A stretch of 64,000 bases of DNA from Branchinecta lynchi. Its lineage: Eukaryota > Arthropoda > Branchiopoda > Anostraca > Branchinectidae. This document shows, piece after piece, positions 36,738 to 48,552 of this stretch; the first letter of the stretch is position 1; the number at the start of each line of letters is the position of its first letter. The stretch lies in contig JAKZAP010000007.1 of NCBI GenBank assembly GCA_023053575.1, positions 19,555,464-19,619,463 of the forward strand, in the 5' to 3' direction. The notes under the pieces were generated by a model. That model made no database searches, was not told where the DNA came from, and saw nothing but the letters and a program-made list of their open reading frames with translations. The position numbers were made by a program, and so were the translations under genes.

Positions 36738-36959
36738 TTTCTTGATCAGCTCTAAGATGATGTGCGAAGGATAAATATAACTTCGGATATTTCGGTTTCA
36801 CTTCCGGCAAACCGTCTTCAGCGGATAACAAAAGTAAATTATTAAATCCACCACAATAACAACAAGAAAACGATGCGGAACCAATAAACAATAAGACGGA
36901 TTGAACAGCAACAAAATAATATCGGAAGAAGGGACTAAATTGACTTTGGAGCCAGTTGA

Positions 36960-38508
36960 ACTTTATCCCTTTTAATCGTAGACATCGTGACGGATGAAAA
37001 CTTGGAACATTATCTTATATAATCTAGTTGGTATTATAAAACTGTCCGTAACTTTTCAGGATCAAAATACCATAGATGACACTTTATTTATTATTACGAA
37101 ACTACCTTATTGCTTTTCACTGAGTTTTACACTGTTTTACATCATTTGTGCCCGTTGCGTAAACACCTAGTTCCGTTGCGTAGGTTACAGTGATTGACGA
37201 TCGAAACAAACTTTCTTACCCTCAGATTTATAAAGATCGAATACAATTTGCTGCAGTTTGCACAAACTCATGGCCCCTTATGAACCCCCTCTACCAACCG
37301 GTTCTTACTTACAAGTCCGTATCCCCGTGATAGATACCAAGTCCACCGGAAACAAATAACAGGTAGGCTACACCAACTAGCGAAAATTACAAACCCGTCG
37401 TTACCGAAGATGACCATAGCCTAACAGCCGATTATCACTTGCAAGTCCCCTTGTCTTCCAATTGGGAACCAAATTATTCTTACCATCAAACACACCGGAA
37501 ACAAATAATAGGTACACCAACTAGCTAAATTTGCTAACCCCTCATCGCTGAAGACGATTCTGGTCTAACAGCCGATTGTTGCTAGCAAGTCCCCTACACG
37601 TCCACAATTGGAATTGCCCTATTTAATTTGTGGTTTCAGTGTGTACCTTAGGCTACTATTGAAGTTGTCAACCCCTCTAAACTTTCCAACTGCTGTATCT
37701 CATGACGGAACTTTTCTAGAAAAGATGAATGCCGTTTACTTTGATCAGCTCACCACGATGTATCGACTGCCGTTTGAACAAAGAAATTCTGTCTGTATTA
37801 GTTCAAAAGTTGACCTTTTTTGCTGTGGACCAACTTTCTAATATCACCACTTAGAAAGGAGCAAAGGAATTAGCTGTAATTTCTTTAGCGGTTCGAGAAT
37901 TTAATCTTATGAAGTTTAAGAGGTTCAAGTGATACCATTTCTCTTCCTCAGTCCCAAGTGTAAGAATAGAATGAGAACTCAGCAGCAATCACGTACCGAA
38001 ATGGGTAGAAACAATAGGTCGCAGCACTTTCGGACCCGTGGGAAAATGCCATTTTTTTTATTCTGTAAATTTTTCTGTTTATCACTCATTGAAGATGTAT
38101 TGGCTGTGGGGCCGGGGAACTAACATATTTAGCACTTAAAGATTTCAGTCAATCTTCAATTTGAAACTGGCGCCAGTCTGCTTGCCTGCTAGGACGGAGC
38201 TTTGCCCTCTAAAGCAGAAACAAGCTTGGCTTCATACTTCACATAGTCCTCTGTGACATAGGCTATACAACTCCACTTCACTCCACACCGCAGGCTCTGG
38301 CTCGATTACAAGCAAAAGCCATCCTTTTTGGCTCCAGGCAAGAGTTTTACAAAATGTAATATTCTATTCATCAATCCGGCCTAAGGTCCACACTTTCCGT
38401 AAAAAACTCGCAGATTAGACCCACCACTTTCTAGCAATAAGCTGAAATCGTGACTGGGTAAAAAAAACAAAAAAAAAACACGACAGAGCCTTGTTCTCGC
38501 AACATAAC
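36960..38508. mobile_element. second, degraded copy of the 1.65-kb TIR element
   Basis: It is similar along its length to 28225-29818: CGTAGACATCGTGACGGATG at 36978, the same inner repeats, TTGATCAGCTCACCACGATG, GGGGCCGGGGAACTAAC and CAATCCGGCCTAAGGTCCAC at the right. The right terminus is degraded (TTGTTCTCGCAACATAAC near 38492) and the left terminus is missing. Confidence 0.65.
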
Positions 38509-39083
38509 AAACAAAAGCTTTGGCCTGAATTGTCCTCCAAGCTTTACAAGCGTTCACAAGTTTCGTGATATCGTCCGTTTGGCCGCTGTCTCGAGCTTGT
38601 CCTTGATGGGCGACTGCCGTTGTCTTTTCCTTGAAGGTTATATACGCTTCCCCTGCGTCCTTTTGTCTTGTAGGACTGAAAAGAGAAGGCCTAAATCTCC
38701 ATATAGACCCGAGACAATGTGTCCGCATTCCCATGGTCGCTATTCAAGCAGGAGAGCCTTGGAGAGACATTGCCGCGATTCCGTCGCAGATTAAATTGCC
38801 TTGAGTGAAACTTCCAGAGGGGCAAAACGGCTTGTTTGGCAGCCTTTAGTGGGTTGCTTAGTTCCGACTGAACCTAGGCCGAAAGGTTAGGTCCGTCATC
38901 GCTCTGAACTTTGTTCTGACTTCGTTCCCTACTAGACTTTTCGTTCGTCCGACTTTGATTCCATAAAAAAAATACATGGCTCTTCTACTAATAATAGCAT
39001 GCAGACAGTATCTATATCCTGAAGAAGCTGGCTTAACCGACTTCCACTCTGATCCATGGTCTTCCTGCAAATAGACCGAATAT

Positions 39084-39372
39084 TAAAGTTTAACCGAAAA
39101 GGACTGAGTTAGGACAAAAAGTGACTCATTAATATTCGCGTAAATAGGCTTGTAGACCTGATGGAAGTTCGCTACTTGGTTGATCGGTTGATCACCCCTG
39201 TCGGATTTTTGGTACATCTCTGCGCTTGTATTTTGTGCTTGATTTTACGAGCAATTAATTAGAAGCCCACCACTGACCACCGAAAAGCCGCGTTTGTGTT
39301 GAGATTCAAATTGTCCGCGTCATGGTAAGACTTTGCGTTGTGAGGACGCCCGTAGATATTCTAGATGTCGCT
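39084..39372. mobile_element. F3 element, truncated copy
   Basis: It starts with TAAAGTTTAACCGAAAAGGA and continues with GCGTTTGTGTTGAGATTCAA and TGTGAGGACGCCCGTAGATA. The right end is cut where R1 starts near 39375. Confidence 0.55.
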
Positions 39373-40777
39373 GGGTGAGCTTGCTCAAGTACCATATATC
39401 GATCGTAATGTCTGTCCGTCTGTCCGTATTTTGCTAGTTTGGGCACTTCCACATGACCTAGGATGATCAAACTTGGTACGTGTATCAGGGACCCAACCGG
39501 ATTAACTTGGAAATAATCACCTCCCCGATCCGACCATCATTGGGGAGTGGCAAGATCGGGAATCCGGAAATTAGTAACATTTATAACTTTGGAACGGATA
39601 ATCAGGCGTGCGTTAAATTTGACAGGTATCAAGAACAAGTGTCTTGGATGTTCATTGTCAAGTTCGGATCGGATCCGATAACTGGGAGGGGGGCTGGAGG
39701 GGGACACTCGAAATCTCTTGAAACGCTTTTTCTAGTTTTTGTCAAACCCCTACCCCTTTCTTTACACTACTATAGCGCTGCGCCTGGATGTGTCATTCTT
39801 TCTTCACACTAGTATAGGTCTGCTCGTGGATGAGTCATTGTTTGCTTAAATTCGTTCGGAGAGAGCTAGAGCAATCGAAGGTCGAAGGGGTTGGTATAAT
39901 ATGTTGTTGAACCTTAGTAGGGGTTGATATAGATTAGGCGGTGCTAGGATGATGAATGAGGGGAGACCGGAAATCCCGACAAACGGTTAGCATGGAGGGA
40001 TCGGAGTGAAACCTGCCGGGAATAACAAGCATCTGCTCCAGATAAATCGCTCACACTTTTGGACTGGATCCGGACACTTTCGGGGAAGGGGGTGGAGGGG
40101 TGTTTCCCGTAATTCCGGTGATTGCGGTTCTGGGTATTTTCACGACGAAACTTGGGAGGCGTATCAGGGACCCTATCAAACTGACTTGTAAATAAAAATT
40201 TACTCGGTCCGATAGTTGTGGGGGAGTAGAAGAAGGGGGAATCCGGAATATTGAGTCGTGCGTAACTTTGGAACGGGTGATCGGATTTCAGTGAAATTTT
40301 GTAATTGAACAGAGGACATGGCTCTGGTGATATTTTTCATGTCCGGACCGGATCCGACAATAACTGGGGGGGGGGGATACATGACCGGCTTAGACTGGAG
40401 AGATCGGGACGAAACTTTGTGGGAATAACTAACAGATGCTCCGGATAAATCATTTACATAACCGGATTGGCTCAGGCGACTGTGGGGGGAGTTTAAGGTT
40501 GATCGCGAGTAAAGGTACTTCCAGGTGTGCTAGGACGATGAAACTTGGCTGAAATATTAGATATTCTTCAAGATTGGCTGAAAAATTGCCACTTTCCAAA
40601 TCCAACCATTCCTTAAATTATCAATCATGACCGCAAATCAAGAAAAATACTTTTAAGCAAAATATGCATTTTCATGATCCCCATGACCCCATTATAATTT
40701 TTGCCTCAAGGGATTTGCTTACAAATGAGGTTCAGCTCCCTTAAAGTGCGCATCTTCACCGCAAGGTCGAAAAGTAC

Positions 40778-42254
40778 TTTTTGGGATCCCAAAACGTAAG
40801 TGGAGGGATACCTATGACATCGCAAAAGTTGTCCGTCTGTCCGTCCGTCCGTCCGTCCGTCCGTCCGTCCGTCCGTCCGTCCGTCCGTCTGTCCGTCCGT
40901 CCGTCCGTCCGTCCGTCTGTAAGCACGATAACTCTCGAAGGGAATGAGATATTTTGATGAAACTTGGTGTGAGGGTTCGTTGGGTCGTCGGACCAGTCAA
41001 GTTCGTAGATGGGCTTTGTAGCTCTACATTTAGGGGTGGGGGAGGGGATTCAAATTAAGGGACGAACAAAATATTTTGAAACAGCTAATGTGATAGTCGA
41101 TTATGGGGTAAGAAGACATGCTGAACACGATGGTGAAAACCATTTTGTCATCGGACAAGTAGTTCTCCCGGAATCCGGCCAAAACCGGAAAGTTCGTTGA
41201 AAGTAAAAGTTTATTTGAAGTTGATTATATGTTCGGTTTAGGGGTAGGAAGACATGCTGAAGACGATGGTGAAAATTATTTTCTCGACGGACAAGTATTT
41301 CGCCCGGAATCCGGCCCAAACCGGAATGTTTGTTGAAAGTAAAAGTTTTATTTGAAATTGATTAGATGTTCGATTTAGGGGTAGGAAGACATGCTGAAGA
41401 CGATGGTGAAAACTATTTTCTCGATGGACAAGTATTTCTCCCGGAATCCGGCCCAAACCGGAAAGTTTGTTGAAAGTAAAAGTTTTATTTGAAGTTGATT
41501 AAATGTTCGATTTAGAGGTAGGGAGACATGCTGAAGACGACGGTGAAAACTATTTTCTCGACGGACAAGTATTTCGACCGGAATCCGGCCCAAACCGGAA
41601 AGTTTGTCAAAATTTAAAGTTTTATTTGGAGTTGATTAGATGTTCGATTTAGGGCAAGAAGACATGCTGAACACTTATGTGAAAACAAGTTTCTACCCGG
41701 ACATATAGTTCGTCCGGAATCCGGCCAAAACCGGAAAACTGTTGGAAGTCAAAGTTTTATTTCTAGTTGATTAGATACGCGATTTATGGGTAAGAAGAGA
41801 TGCTGAGTCCCTGTGTGACAATCGTATTTTACCCGGACATATAGTTCGACCGGAATCCGGCTGGAATCGGAAAATTTGTTATAAGCTAAATTTCTATTTG
41901 AAGTAGATTAGATGTTCATTATTGGGGAAAGAAGATACCCTGATTTCGTCTTTGAGCTTTCTTTTTTCGCCGGACAAGTAGTTCTGGAGTTCGGCCGGAA
42001 CCGGGAAATTAGCAGAAGTGGCAGGAAGTTTTCGTCAAAACAGATATGACTTATAGGGGTAAACACACATGCTGAATCCAAATCTGAACTTGGTTTTCTC
42101 AGGTGATTAGCTATTTGGCCTTAATCTGTTTCTGAATTTTAATTGTAAAAATGTTCAAGGAGTCTGGCGAAGACTGGATCTGGCCAAGACAAGACCCAGT
42201 TGTCTGGATCAGATATTGAATTTTTGGGATCCCATCGAAACCTTTGGTCTTGTT
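40778..42254 (+). mobile_element. R2 element, longest copy, inserted in R1
   Basis: It is complete from TTTTTGGGATCCCAAAACGT to GAAACCTTTGGTCTTGTT. The head carries an expanded GTCC microsatellite (40830-40919). Four near-identical 137-bp units follow, with starts near 41102, 41239, 41376 and 41513, each with GACATGCTGAAGACGATGGT. Three more diverged units and the 3' tail follow. The antisense reading MGRIPGEILVRRENN recurs every 137 bp only because the DNA repeats. Confidence 0.75.
40830..40919. repeat. GTCC microsatellite in R2 head
   Basis: About twenty GTCC units with two GTCT variants. It is the expanded form of the short GTCY tract found in every R1 and R2 head. Confidence 0.95.
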
Positions 42255-42863
42255 ATCAAACGATGCCTCCTAGCTACTAGCAGGCGAAACCCCAGACGAA
42301 GCAGAGGTCCGTCTCCTCGAAACGGGAAATTACGCAGCAACAATTTAAAGAAGAAACGTACTTGATATAAATGTCGAAACCATATTGAAGACCATTGAAC
42401 CGCCCAACGAAGAAGAGGAGTTCTAAAATGCCTTTTACAGTACTTTTTACCTGCTAGTGTATAATAAAATAAATTCGACTCTGTACAAAACTCCCAAACA
42501 AAAAACTCCCGCCAACATTTTGCCTATTCTTGCCAGTGCCATATGAGCTTTCAGCTCTTGTTTTTTTCAGGAGGCTAAAAAAACAGGCGCATTTCGCCGC
42601 ACCGTCTTCACTAACCTGCATTTTACACTAACTGTATCTAGGTCTCTATGCATCCTAGAGATACGTTGACTAGAGCAAAATGTGCGCCTTGGCCTCGGAT
42701 TCCATGACTTGACCAAAACTCATTTTCGTGAAAAAATAGTTACGCGTTTCTGCCTGTCCACCAGTAATGTCGTTCTAGAGAAAAAATTCAGTGTATTCAG
42801 TGAAACGATGCAAACATAAAGTAGGTAGGCTTTTCAGTTAAACTTCAATTAAATTCACTCCTA

Positions 42864-43252
42864 TTAAGACGCTTTCAAGATATCAGGGTAGCCACCTTCT
42901 TTGCTATAGATGTATACACGCGGACTTCTACATTGGCTGACAGGGATCCCTGCATCTGCATCTACGCATCCGACTTGAAATGTGTTACGAATGTTGATGA
43001 GATAGCTGTCAACAACGCTCTGGCTTACAAACGGCTCCTCGATGTCGATAAGAAATTCGACCAGTGACGCTGAGACTGACCATCGCGCACACACCCTTTG
43101 TAGTAGACGTTAATGTCGTACCACCCCAGCGGTATATTCCATGAACTGACAACCTGAGCGCAGTTTGACCGCCTTGAGGTTCCTGCTTTATTTGCCCGTG
43201 CTTCTGGAGGACCCATGAACTGCTCCAACCTCTTATGAGGGCTTTTGACCAT
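42864..43252 (-). CDS. unidentified ORF, possible exon(s) on the - strand
   Basis: Two overlapping - strand frames look protein-like. The upstream one (43252 to about 43025) includes NCAQVVSSWNIPLGWYDINV and YYKGC. The downstream one (about 43094 to 42864, stop at the end) includes SLVEFLIDIEEPFVSQSVVD, then LINIRNTFQVGCVDADAG and SPRVYIYSKEGGYPDILKAS. A frameshift or a small intron would join them near 43080. Composition (balanced, Cys and aromatic residues, few rare runs) is unlike the repeat-derived ORFs nearby. I do not recognise the family. It may be the last exon of a nested antisense gene, a retrocopy, or chance. Confidence 0.3.
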
Positions 43253-43284
43253 GTTTTTACTCCGAACTCAAATCAGTGATTTCA

Positions 43285-43440
43285 GTCCGGTTGAATTTCA
43301 TGCCACTTGGAGAAAGAAGAAAATACCTAGGAAAAGCTAAAGTAATGGATGGTCTTATCTCCTGCCCGGTCTGTGGGCAAGCGCTAGAAAATATTGAACA
43401 TTTTATGAATGATTGCGAATAACTAAAAGATTTAATTCAG
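43285..43440 (+). pseudogene. LINE ORF2 C-terminal tail with CCHC motif
   Basis: One + frame reads MPLGERRKYLGKAKVMDG, SCPVCGQALENIEHFMNDCE, a stop codon, then LKDLIQD. The Cys-x2-Cys...His...Cys pattern and the upstream PLG..KYLGKAK block match the copy near 20970-21175. The internal stop and the lack of RT sequence upstream show that this is a 5'-truncated dead copy. It lies directly beside an unidentified ORF on the opposite strand (42864-43252). Confidence 0.6.
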
Positions 43441-44509
43441 GATTCAGCAACTTCACTAAAAAAAAAATCATTCCGGCTTGACGACCGGTTACACACGAAG
43501 CACATACGCGCTTGAAAAACGCAACCAGTACACATTTGGAGGTTTTTGGGGTGAAGTACGGGGGTGGTGGAGAATGGTTGGAGGTTGGGAAAAAAAAATC
43601 TTTTCTTGGAACTAAAAATCTTGGGAGGTTCGTCTAAATGGGAACATCGCACAGTGAGCGCTTTCTGTAGTTTACTACGGTTTAAGGTTTGGATTGTGTC
43701 TGTAACACACCTACATTTTGTTATATTGTTTTGTGATACCATGGCCGCAAGGCTTCAGTGTAATAAACTACTACTACGATAGTTTGTGCTTGTTACAAAG
43801 CGACTTGACAACAACAAATCTTTGATTTGTGGAGTTGTATTGGAAATACCTAACCAAGGACTTCTAATAAAAATACCACATTTTCGCTAAGAAACTTATT
43901 GTCTGATTCCACATCCCCGTTGTTTCTGACCTATAACGTGTCCTGTTGAGATACGGAAAGAATGTCTGGCCTGAGATGAAATGATTGTGATTACAACAAC
44001 TGCTGGTTAGCATGTGGCCAAGACAGGCTTATTAAGTAGAACCAGCAACCTGGGGAGTTCCGATATTGTTCATAATTTCTAAGTTCCTGGCTGCCCAGGC
44101 TAGGAAAAACAATTTTTTTCTACAGAGCAGAGCAAATAGCACTAGGGAGTAGCATGAAGACGTTTGCTTTCCATGCACTTGTCGGAACTCCATCACTACC
44201 CTCGCACCATTCAAAGTGAGACAAACTTCTAGGCTTAGAAGCAGAGATGTCGGTTCACGACTGATTTAGTTTCAGTTTGGATGTCGTAGGTCGCTATATA
44301 GTAGTGGTAGTTTCGCTACTATTCTCGTATGTGTCACTTTTTTCAAGTCTTGACGCTGCTCACTAGAAGTTCTACCAGAGGTTCTACCACAGAGGTTCTA
44401 CCAGAACGATTTTCAGTTTACGAAATAGTTTTCCGCGAGCAGTAGGCTACTACTTTTGCTGCCTCGGTACATTTTCCTTACTGTATGTCTCAACTTTAGG
44501 TTCTGTGTT
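43441..44509. other. no feature recognised
   Basis: Only short words repeat (GAGGTTCTACCA at about 44370-44405). 44240-44370 is related to 45945-46065. The stretch 45667-46061 is otherwise empty. Confidence 0.4.
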
Positions 44510-45666
44510 TTTATGGCCATATAGCGATCGCAATTTCTGTCCGTCCGTCGGTCGGTCGGTTGGTAGGTCGGTCGGTCCGGGTTTTGATAGTTCGGGCACT
44601 TCTGGATAAGCTAGGATGATGAAACTTGGTAGGCATATCAGGGATCCCAAAGATTAAGTTGGAAATAGTCAATTTCCCGATCCGACCACCGTGGGGGGGA
44701 GTGGCGGGGTAGGGAGCCTGGAATCTGGTGCAAAGTGCTATCGTCTCAGATGTGCCATGTCAAGTCCTGGTCGAATCAGATACTTGTGGGGGGGGGGGGG
44801 TGAAGGGGGGACCGGAAATCTCGTGAAACGCTTAGAGTTGAGGGATTAGGATGGAACTTGGTGAGAAGAACAAGCATTAGCCCTAGATACGTAATTGACA
44901 GAACCAGAATGTATCGGGGATCTGTGGGGAGTTGGAGATGTTTCACCGAATTCTGGTGATTAATGACTTGAGGACCGGACATAATGTCCTAGGAAAACTT
45001 GTGTTCCTGGATCCGACCATCTTTGGGGAGTTGAGAGAAGAGGAATCCGGAAATCACTGGCTTCTACAAGTTGCGAACGGGTGGTCCGGTTCGAGTGAAA
45101 CTTTATGGGTGATAAGAACTGATGACCTAGACAAGCAAACATGCGTCCGACCCACATGCGGGCACGTTTAGGAGAGTTGGACAAAGGGGGGGGGGGAGGG
45201 TACAGAATGGGATGCAAGTGGGACAGTTCCCAGTTAATGCGGCCTTGATTTTTTATTTGGTGTCTGGATCAGATCTGGTCACGGTAGGGGGGGGGAGGGG
45301 ACGGGGTTTGGCTCGTATACGGGTCAAACAAGTGGAGCGATTTCAGTGAAACTTAGGAATCTAGAGAGCTCACATGCCCTAGATGACATATTTTAGGGTC
45401 GGAACAGGATCCGACCACGGTGGGAGAGGGGCGGAAGAGTTACAGGAAGTTCCCAAAAAACGCTCCGATTTGGGTGAAACTTGATAGGTGGTAAGAGAAA
45501 ATGCTTCAGATGATCCATTTAGTAGGCCGAAGTCTCAACCAGATTCGGTTGAGTGAAAGTTGATATCGTATTTCTAGGTCCGAATCGCATTTTTAGATGG
45601 CGGGGTATCGTCTACTTTTTAGGTACCACCTACTCATCAAGTGCCATATGAGCTCGTACTCTTGTT
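44510..45666 (+). mobile_element. R1 element, complete copy of about 1.16 kb
   Basis: It starts with ATGGCCATATAGCGATCGCA, then the microsatellite GTCCGTCCGTCGGTCGGTCG, and units with GATGAAACTTGGTAGGCATA and TCCGACCACCGTGGGGGGGA. It ends with AAGTGCCATATGAGC and CTCTTGTT at 45666. Two related sequences of about 120 bp lie on either side (44240-44370 and 45945-46065). Confidence 0.6.
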
Positions 45667-46061
45667 GATCTTAGCATTCCGTACATCATTTTTCATCTTT
45701 TTCTTCGTCAGCATTTGGCCAACCTTTTCAGAAAGGATAACAAGTAACTTTGTTCAGTCTCAGTTATTTCCAGTTATCCTTGAGTTTGTTACGTGGCCTG
45801 GGTGTCGTTGGCACGTAGCCAATTGTTGTTTTTTGAAACAGATCCGCATCTGGCAGAGTCAGTCGCCAGCAGCGTTGCGACCAGAGCAGAAGTAGCGCCA
45901 AAACCTATGCTTTCCACGCTTCGCAAACATAAAGTTATCAGAGCCAGTGCTGGTGCACGACTGATTAGTTTCAGTAGGGACGTTCACTATCGCTTGTGGA
46001 GCTAGTTTCGCTGCTGTTCGAGTGGGTGTCAATTTTTCAAGTCTTGGCGCTCTCCCTAGTG

Positions 46062-46310
46062 TCATATGAATGAATGAATGAATGTATTCCCAAAGAGCCC
46101 CACAATGGGCCGTAGCGGGACAAAATATAAAAATACACAAGTACTCCAACTGCAATGTACCAGTCCAAGTATTCAACACTCGAACTCCTACTTAACTAAA
46201 TAACTATTAAACAAACTAATACCTATCCCTACCACAACATCAACCTACAATAAAAAGTTCACGCTGCTCCATGCAACCTTCAGGAATCAACCCAACCGAC
46301 ACAACCCTTG
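46062..46310 (-). mobile_element. retroelement 3' end with (TGAA)n tail, - strand
   Basis: Read on the - strand the sequence ends with GTGGGGCTCTTTGGGAATAC followed by ATTC repeats (46067-46084 on the + strand as TGAA units). Such microsatellite tails are typical of LINE/SINE 3' ends. A related GTGGGCTCTTCG motif, also read on the - strand, occurs at 53280-53330. No coding part is recognisable. Confidence 0.4.
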
Positions 46311-46379
46311 GAACACTTTGACCCATCAAAGTGGGTCAATTTTGTACGAGTATTTTGTTAAGATATTTTTACCTGTTTG

Positions 46380-46625
46380 CTTTCTTTAGAATAAGCCTCG
46401 AAGGTGGCTTCGACGAGCTCAACACTGCACTATGTTTACTATTTGGTTTATTTCAACGTTAAGTGAGGGTGTGTTGACATTATTTCTGATTCTTGTTTAC
46501 CTTTTTTTCAGAATGCGCTCGAAGGTTGCTTCTACGAGCTCAACGGTGCATTCTGTTAGAAACTTCTTATTTTGTTTATTATAACTTTATGTGAGGGTGT
46601 GTTGACAATGCTTTGATTTCTTTAG
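46380..46625 (+). pseudogene. two decayed copies of the exon C acceptor and first 34 nt
   Basis: The acceptor plus the first 33-34 bases of exon C occur three times. Copy 1 has its AG at 46388-46389 and exon-like bases 46390-46423. Copy 2 has AG at 46510-46511 and bases 46512-46544. The functional copy has AG at 46624-46625. Spacing is 122 and 114 bp. After the exon-like part, copies 1 and 2 run into related intron sequence containing GTGAGGGTGTGTTGACA. In exon B's frame copy 1 reads on to a TAA. Copy 2 lacks one base and is frameshifted to a stop. Either, if used, would truncate the protein. Each is followed by a possible donor (GTGAGG at 46463 and 46591). Confidence 0.8.
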
Positions 46626-47026
46626 AATACGCCTCGAAGGTCGCTTCTACGAGCTCAACATCCATTATGGCGTCTTCGTCGGAGGACTCGGCGACTTCCG
46701 GGAGATCTTCCTCGGCCTCCTTGAAAACTTCCGAGGGTGCCTCGACGACGTCACGTATAACGGGATTGACGTCATAAACCGGGCACGTCACCGAACGCAA
46801 CATGCCGACGTCCACTCTGTCACGTGGGACTGCAGCACGGAGTTTGATGCAGTACCCGGAGTGGACGTTTCATTTTTGGAGACTAATTCACTGATGGCGT
46901 TACCGATGACGTTGGCGCGTCAAGGAGGCGTTATTAAATTCTCATTGAAGACGCAGTCGAAAAGTGGGACGGTTTTTTATGCGAGCGGTGCTTCAAGTAA
47001 AGGAGACTTCGTAGCCTGCGAAATTG
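46626..47026 (+). CDS. CSPG4: CSPG4-like exon C: end of LamG1 and start of LamG2
   Basis: The acceptor is TTGATTTCTTTAG and the donor GTAAGC. The first base completes a Lys codon left open by exon B; 133 codons follow and one G is left over. The peptide has HYGVFVGGLGDF (last LamG1 strands), then FRGCLDDVTYNGIDVI and TWDCSTEFDA, giving the two cysteines that close LamG1. LamG2 begins with VSFLETNSLMALP, then IKFSLKTQSKSGTVFYASG and KGDFVACEI. The same order (GGLG, RGCL, second Cys, LALP, GDF) is seen in CSPG4. An acidic antisense ORF over the 5' half is taken as a shadow. The first 34 nt of the exon and its acceptor are repeated twice just upstream (46380-46625). Confidence 0.93.
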
Positions 47027-48254
47027 GTAAGCGAGTTATCTTTCGTTCATGAGAAGGTAAGGTACAATTTTAATGGAAACGGTAAATAGAACTCAAATGG
47101 CATAAAATCATCCGATACGACAGCGGCATACACAAATTGACGTTTTGTTAATTGACTAATTGATTGTACAAATAAAATTAAACCTTATCATAACTAAAGC
47201 ATTAGGCTAGCATCATTGAACATTGAAAAGATTTATTTACTTAAGAGCCAACGACCGTGGCAAGTGCCAACCATTGGACAAGAAACAGTCGCCTGTAAAA
47301 AAAAAAAATCCATATATAATATTTACTTATTTATTTTTTCTCATCAACGGCTAGCACAGGCAATAAATCTTGTACAGTACAATAAGGTTCGAATGAAATT
47401 TAAAGCCGTAAAATAAGTTGTTATTATTTAATTGGAAATCTAGACCTGACGTAACTACGACTGATTTTAGAACTATTTAGAACTATTTACAACTGACGTT
47501 TAAGAACGATTTAACTTACATAGAATAGGTAAGGTTCAAATCCTAGTTTGTGAGTGTGGGATAATCGAAACGTGTTTTGCGTTTTTTATTTGAGTGTCCC
47601 GTCCCAGCGCTTTGAAATGATAAGTAGACCGAGTGAAGATCAAGTAGATTTTCAGTTTTCCCTTAATTTGGTGGATTATAGAAAAATAATTAGAGACATA
47701 GTTCCTATAAAGCACAGATCTTACTAGAAATGATCTTTCCATGACGAAATCGCTCGCAAATATGGTTTTTCGAAAACACCATTACTTTCCACGTAAAATT
47801 CGTGATTTTCTTATTAGCGCTTGTCGACTCTAACCAGCCTTCCTGCTCTCCGACGCGGCGGCTGGACGCAAAATATTTGAAAACTGAATGTGTTGTGGCT
47901 AAAAAGTGGGAAAACCAATTAAAACAAAAGAAGTAAAAAAAAAGATGACAAAAGATGTCCTACCATGACCATGTCTTCACAAATAAAAAAATACTTTGAA
48001 GCTTATCATGTCCTTGTGCGTGAAAGAGTTGTCGACGGAACTTGAAGCTTTCGGCGAAGTTTGTCTTGCGTACCTAGCAAAACTCGGCTAGGCGGAAAAG
48101 CGCTAAAAAGTCGTAGGTAAAAACGAAGCAATGTCAAAAGGCGGGGATTTCAGAAGCTTATAAATCCATATGGGAGCTATGGATAAATTAAAACGCGGAA
48201 AAAGCAAGAGGGGTCCTTTATGTTAATGATGAATGCGAAATGTTTTGTTATTGT
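47027..48254. other. intron sequence without recognised feature
   Basis: AT-rich intron after exon C. No coding block or known repeat until R1 at 48255. 48711-49998 is similar, with ORFs on both strands that are not convincing. Confidence 0.45.
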
Positions 48255-48552
48255 TTATGTAAAGCCAAATATCAAGTTTCATTAAGATCCCATTCCCCGT
48301 TCAAAAGTTATGCGTATCTCAATATTTCGGATTCACCCTCCCTCCAGCCCCCCCCCCCTCCCACCACGGTGTCGGATTGGGGAAATGACCATTTCCAAGC
48401 TAGTTTGGTCGGGTCCAAGTTTCCAGCGTGCCAAGTTTCATCTTCCTAGCACATCTGGACGTACCCTAACTCATGATCACCGGACTGACAGACAGACCGA
48501 CGGAAAAGTAATCGGTATATGGCACTTAGCAGGAAGGCAAGTGTCATTAAAA
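48255..48552 (-). mobile_element. R1 element fragment, - strand
   Basis: Read on the - strand it starts near 48552 with the TGGCACTT palindrome, then CGTCGGTCTGTCTGTC, ATCATGAGTTAGGGTACGTC, GCTAGGAAGATGAAACTTGG and a G run at about 48350. It is 3'-truncated near 48255. Confidence 0.55.

Larger units (their letters stand above)
39375..42562 (+). mobile_element. R1 element split by an R2 insertion
   Basis: R1 starts near 39375 (TTGCTCAAGTACCATATATC, then TCTGTCCGTCTGTCC), runs through several units, and stops at 40777 where R2 begins. R1's terminal AGTGCCATATGAGCTTTCAG and CTCTTGTT reappears at 42536-42562. So R2 (40778-42254) is younger than this R1 copy. The stretch 42255-42530 is R1 tail or host sequence. 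Confidence 0.6.

Noticed and set aside
38381..38734. 117-residue - strand ORF
   Set aside because: It overlaps the degraded end of a TIR element; no domain is visible and the frame is not conserved in the other copy.
40812..41593. ORFs with TDGRTDGRTDG and repeated MGRIPGEILVRREN peptides
   Set aside because: They arise from the GTCC microsatellite and from 137-bp units of R2; the unit is not a multiple of three.
46579..46815. Acidic 78-residue ORF on the - strand
   Set aside because: It is antisense to exon C, which has strong LamG homology and matching splice phases.
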